Origin: an uncultured Oscillospiraceae bacterium
GTDB lineage: Bacteria; Bacillota; Clostridia; Oscillospirales; Acutalibacteraceae
DNA length: 17,600 nt
Direction of reading: 5' to 3'
Assembly (NCBI GenBank): GCA_902465155.1
Contig: CABQLY010000026.1
Location: 1-17,600 of the forward strand
Below the pieces are notes generated by a model. The model saw nothing but the letters and a program-made list of their open reading frames with translations. It was not told the origin of the DNA and did no database searches. A program made the position numbers and the translations under genes. Numbering within the stretch: position 1 is the first letter of the stretch; every line of letters starts with the position of its first letter. Of this stretch, positions 14,884 to 17,600 are shown in pieces.

Positions 14884-14920
14884 CCCTTTTAGCCCGCCGG
14901 GTTAAAGGGTTTTTGTTTTT
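14884..14920 (+). terminator. Second intrinsic terminator before the first operon gene
   Basis: CCCTTT (14884-14889) pairs with AAAGGG (14904-14909), and AGCCC (14891-14895) with GGGTT (14899-14903) through one wobble and a bulged T. A T-rich tail runs to 14920. It ends 16 bases before the small ORF, so readthrough of both leader terminators would be needed for expression. Confidence 0.7.
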
Positions 14921-14936
14921 AAAAGGGGGCAGGCAG

Positions 14937-15158
14937 TTGAACAGCGAAGAAAAAAAGCGCCACGCGGCAGAGCTTTTGCGCCAAAAAAGCAGTGCGCTTG
15001 GCCGCCAGCCTAAAAAGGACGATTTTGACGAAGTTACCCGCTCAAAAATCAAAGCCTTTTTGGGGCCGTGGCCCCGTGCGTTAGAGGCCGCAGGGCTAAA
15101 AGAACCTCGAGCGCCCCGCAAAAAGCATAAGGCCAAAAAACGGCCCGCAAGGCCTTAA
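14937..15158 (+). CDS. Small basic protein with a homing-endonuclease-associated (HNH) repeat
   Basis: 73-aa Lys/Arg-rich product. Residues about 8-50 resemble a single copy of the DNA-binding repeat seen beside HNH and homing endonucleases: a helix with ELLRQKSSALGRQPKKDDFD, then a second helix ending FLGPWPRALEAAGL. The last 20 residues are almost all Lys, Arg, Ala and Pro. There is no nuclease domain. The start is a TTG seven bases after AGGGGG; no ATG or GTG start is available. It is the first gene behind the cobalamin riboswitch and precedes the DUF4430 gene by 103 bp. A regulatory or nucleic-acid-binding role is possible but unproven. Start and reality of the gene are moderately sure. 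Confidence 0.6.
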   Translation: MNSEEKKRHAAELLRQKSSALGRQPKKDDFDEVTRSKIKAFLGPWPRALEAAGLKEPRAPRKKHKAKKRPARP

Positions 15159-15261
15159 AGCCCTTTTGGGGCGGTAAAATTCGGCCCGGTGCAAAGCGGC
15201 AGTTGGCGCCGCAATTGGGCAATTGGCGTAAAAAGCAAATTTTAAAAAAGGGGAGTAACGG

Positions 15262-15816
15262 GTGAAAAAAAATATTCTTGCGTTATTTGCCGTTATTTTA
15301 ATTGTGGCAGCGGTTATTAACGGCGTACACATTCAATCGGTAGATGAATATTACCTAACGCATATTGACGATATTACGCCCGAAAGTGAAACGGTTAAGC
15401 TTAGTATTCGGTGCGATACCGTTTTAAGCCATTACAGCGAGCTGGACCCCGCTTTGCAGTCGGAGGAATATGTGCCGAAAAACGGCGTAATTTTACCTGA
15501 AACCGAATATGTGCTGCGCGAGGGTGATACGGTTTTTGATATTTTAAACCGCGCGGTGCGGTACAACAAGATACAAATGGAATTTGAGGGCGCTGATGAA
15601 AACAGCTACAACAGTGTGTATGTAAAGGGAATACATTTTCTTTACGAGTTTTCCTGCGGGCCGCTTTCGGGGTGGATGTTTCGGGTAGACGGGGCTTTTC
15701 CAAACAGCGGCTGTGCGGCGTACAAGCTTAAAAACGGCCAGGTGGTTGAATGGGTGTATACCTGCGATCTTGGAAACGATGTTGGAAACAATTGGGCCGA
15801 GGGGGCAGAGCAATGA
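15262..15816 (+). CDS. Membrane-anchored DUF4430 (transcobalamin C-terminal-like) protein
   Basis: 184-aa protein with an N-terminal hydrophobic anchor (about 4-22) and an extracytoplasmic DUF4430 domain. The domain signature is clear: LREGDTVFDIL (85-95), then SGWMFRVDGAFPNSGCAAYKL (136-156) and VVEWVYTCDLGNDVG (161-175). DUF4430 has the same fold as the C-terminal cobalamin-capping domain of transcobalamin and intrinsic factor. There is no lipobox Cys near the N-terminus, so it is probably an uncleaved membrane anchor. Four cysteines (51, 132, 151, 168) could form disulfides. The GTG start follows AGGGGAG by six bases. Its stop overlaps the EcfT start by four bases (ATGA). With the B12 riboswitch upstream, a role in capturing corrinoid for the ECF transporter is a strong inference. 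Confidence 0.88.
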   Translation: MKKNILALFAVILIVAAVINGVHIQSVDEYYLTHIDDITPESETVKLSIRCDTVLSHYSELDPALQSEEYVPKNGVILPETEYVLREGDTVFDILNRAVRYNKIQMEFEGADENSYNSVYVKGIHFLYEFSCGPLSGWMFRVDGAFPNSGCAAYKLKNGQVVEWVYTCDLGNDVGNNWAEGAEQ

Positions 15817-16694
15817 AAGCGTTTGGCTATTACCACCCGTTTGTATTATTGGTTTATTTTTTGGCGTTGCTGCTGGTGGCCATGTTTGCCACCAACCCGG
15901 TTTTGCAGCTGTTGGCGCTGCTGGGCGGGGCAGCCTTTGCGGTAATTACGGCAAAAAAAGGCGAGCGGCGCAGCGACTTTTTGTTTTACCTTTTTATGTT
16001 TTTTTTAGTAGCCGTAACCAACCCTTTATTTTCGCACAACGGGGTAACGCCGCTGTTTTTTTTAAACGGCAACCCCGTTACGGTAGAGGCCCTTGTTTAC
16101 GGGGTTGATATTGCCGTTGCCATTATTGGGGTTATGCTGTGGTGCAAATGCTGCAGCGCAGTATTCACAAGCGAAAAGCTTTTGTACCTTTTTGGCAGGG
16201 CTGTTCCAAAGCTCAGCCTAATTCTTTCAATGGCGCTAAAATTTGTGCCCAGCTTTAAGCGGCAGTTAAAACGGGTAAAAAACGCCCAAAAGGCTATGGG
16301 GTTTTATTCCTCTAAAAGCTACACCGACCGAATTAAAAGCGCCGTGCGTGTGTTTACGGCAATGATCGCCTGGTCCATGGAAAATGCGGTAGAAACCTCA
16401 AACTCTATGCGGGCAAGGGGCTACGGCTTAAAGGGGCGCAGCAATTTTTCGCTTTTTCGGTTTAGCGGGCGTGACGCGGCTTTGCTTGCGGTTTGCACCG
16501 GGCTGCTTGGCTGCGTTTTAGCTGCCGCGGCCTTTTCAAAGCTAAGCTTTTATTACTACCCGCGCGTTTCTAAAATTCCCGCAACGCCGGCCGCCTTGCT
16601 GGCTTACGCCGCCTTTGGTATTTTGGCGTTTTTGCCGGTTTTAATTGAGGGAAAGGAGAGCCTTACATGGAAATACTACATCTCGAAAATTTAA
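15813..16694 (+). CDS. ECF transporter T component (EcfT/CbiQ family)
   Basis: 293-aa integral membrane scaffold that couples ATPases to an S component. It has four or more N-terminal hydrophobic helices, a long cytoplasmic helical region (about 115-215) and C-terminal membrane helices. The second coupling motif is clear as SMRARGYGLKGRS (198-210); the first, usually close to A-R-G, reads NAQKAMG here (157-163). The start at 15813 is preferred because it forms an ATGA overlap with the DUF4430 stop and begins a normal family N-terminus; an in-frame upstream ATG at 15750 would lie inside that gene. Its 3' end overlaps the ATPase gene by 28 bases. Tight packing implies a single transport unit. 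Confidence 0.93.
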   Translation: MKAFGYYHPFVLLVYFLALLLVAMFATNPVLQLLALLGGAAFAVITAKKGERRSDFLFYLFMFFLVAVTNPLFSHNGVTPLFFLNGNPVTVEALVYGVDIAVAIIGVMLWCKCCSAVFTSEKLLYLFGRAVPKLSLILSMALKFVPSFKRQLKRVKNAQKAMGFYSSKSYTDRIKSAVRVFTAMIAWSMENAVETSNSMRARGYGLKGRSNFSLFRFSGRDAALLAVCTGLLGCVLAAAAFSKLSFYYYPRVSKIPATPAALLAYAAFGILAFLPVLIEGKESLTWKYYISKI

Positions 16695-17600
16695 GCTTTT
16701 GTTACAGCGGGGCCGAAAAACCGGCAATAAAGCAGGTTAGCCTTACGGTAAACAGCGGCGAGTTTGTGGTGGTTTGCGGGGAATCCGGCTGCGGCAAAAC
16801 CACCCTGCTAAAATTGCTGAAAAGGGAGCTGGCCCCCGCCGGCACCCAAACCGGCAAAATTTTTTACAACGGCGTTTTGCAGCAAGAGCAGGACGAAAAA
16901 ACCAGCGCCTGCAAAATTGGCTTTGTTTTGCAAAACCCCGACAGCCAAATTGTAACCGACAGGGTTTGGCACGAGCTGGCCTTTGGGCTTGAAAACATGG
17001 GCCTTTCTACCAACGCTATTCGCCGCCGGGTGGCAGAAATGGCCAGCTATTTTGGTATTCAAAACTGGTTTTACAAAAGCACCAACGAGCTTTCGGGCGG
17101 GCAAAAGCAGCTGCTTAATTTGGCGGCGGTTATGGTTATGCAGCCTAAAGTGTTAATTTTAGACGAGCCAACCGCCCAATTAGACCCCATTGCTGCGGCC
17201 GATTTTATTGCAACCCTGCAAAAGCTAAACCGGGAGCTTGGCCTTACCGTTATTTTGGTAGAGCATAGGCTGGAGGAGGTTTTTCCGGTTGCCGATAAGG
17301 TTTTATTTATGGAAAACGGGGGCGTTTTGCTTTACGATTGCCCTAAAAAAATTGGCGCCCGGTTAAGCGAAATTTGCAAAAACCACCCCATGCTGTGCGG
17401 GCTGCCAAGCGCGGTAAGAATTTTTCAGGCGTTACATATTTTAGACGAGTGCCCCTTAACGGTAAAAGAGGGCCGCGATTTTTTAAAGAAGCATTTTTTG
17501 CCCGAAAACAGCGCCCCGCTTTGGCCAAAGGCCTGCCAAAGCGGGGGCGGCAGCGGGGAGCTTGCGGTAGAGCTTAAAAATGTGTGGTTTCGTTACCAAA
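16667..17600 (+). CDS. ECF transporter ATPase, probable double-domain (EcfA-EcfA) protein, cut by window end
   Basis: Open frame with no stop before the window edge; 311 residues visible. The first ABC domain is complete: Walker A GESGCGKTT (38-46), Q-loop QNPDSQ with Q89, signature LSGGQK (142-147), Walker B VLILDE (162-167), and H200 in EHRLEEV. The QNPDSQ and EHRLEEV segments are typical of ECF ATPases. After a linker (about 230-298) with a Gly/Ser-rich patch near 291-297, the sequence ELAVELKNVWFRYQ looks like the start of a second ABC domain. The product is therefore probably one polypeptide carrying both ATPases. The ATG follows AAAGGAGAG by seven bases and lies inside the end of the T-component gene. 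Confidence 0.93.
   Translation, partial: MEILHLENLSFCYSGAEKPAIKQVSLTVNSGEFVVVCGESGCGKTTLLKLLKRELAPAGTQTGKIFYNGVLQQEQDEKTSACKIGFVLQNPDSQIVTDRVWHELAFGLENMGLSTNAIRRRVAEMASYFGIQNWFYKSTNELSGGQKQLLNLAAVMVMQPKVLILDEPTAQLDPIAAADFIATLQKLNRELGLTVILVEHRLEEVFPVADKVLFMENGGVLLYDCPKKIGARLSEICKNHPMLCGLPSAVRIFQALHILDECPLTVKEGRDFLKKHFLPENSAPLWPKACQSGGGSGELAVELKNVWFRYQ

Noticed and set aside
15211..15226. Tandem 8-bp repeat GCAATTGG before the DUF4430 gene
   Set aside because: Too short to interpret alone; noted only as a possible chance duplication.

Overview
The window looks like chromosomal DNA of an anaerobic, spore-forming member of the Clostridia, probably in the Oscillospiraceae/Ruminococcaceae neighbourhood. 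The reasons are a sporulation gene (spoIIP) with a sigma-E-type promoter, a TPP and a cobalamin riboswitch, energy-coupling-factor (ECF) vitamin transport genes, type III pantothenate kinase, a DUF3737 gene and a Firmicutes-style MtaB. Base composition is mid-range by eye (not computed). Most stop codons are TAA. No rRNA, tRNA, CRISPR array, insertion sequence or phage gene was seen.

Layout. 1-1161 (minus strand): thiT, the thiamine ECF substrate-binding (S) component, behind a consensus promoter, a TPP riboswitch and an intrinsic terminator. 1383-2672 (minus): mtaB, a tRNA methylthiotransferase. 3041-4084 (plus): spoIIP, the engulfment hydrolase. 4349-7170 (plus): htpG (bacterial Hsp90) followed 36 bp later by coaX. 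7334-7930 (plus): an ECF S component, probably for pantothenate given its place behind coaX. 8183-11888 (plus): two overlapping genes for a heterodimeric ABC exporter of unknown cargo. 12084-13250 and 13444-14283 (minus): a MalY/PatB-family C-S lyase and a DUF3737 beta-helix protein, convergent with the ABC operon at a shared bidirectional terminator.

14392-17600 (plus) is the most interesting part: a promoter, a full cobalamin riboswitch, a leader of roughly 500 nt with two intrinsic terminators and an unexplained structured segment, and then four genes. These are a 73-aa HNH-associated-repeat-like protein, a membrane-anchored DUF4430 (transcobalamin C-terminal-like) protein, an EcfT-type transmembrane protein and an ECF ATPase. 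The ATPase has a complete first ABC domain, and a second one starts just as the window ends, so it is probably a fused EcfA-EcfA protein. The genes overlap or sit close together and read as a B12-repressed corrinoid (or cobalt/precursor) uptake system with its own energising module. Its S component is not in view and would be expected downstream.

Taken together, three vitamin-related uptake loci (thiamine, probably pantothenate, probably corrinoid) within 17.6 kb suggest an organism that salvages cofactors. ThiT and the pantothenate-type S component have no ATPase/T genes beside them and presumably use a shared ECF module encoded elsewhere, whereas the B12-controlled system carries its own.
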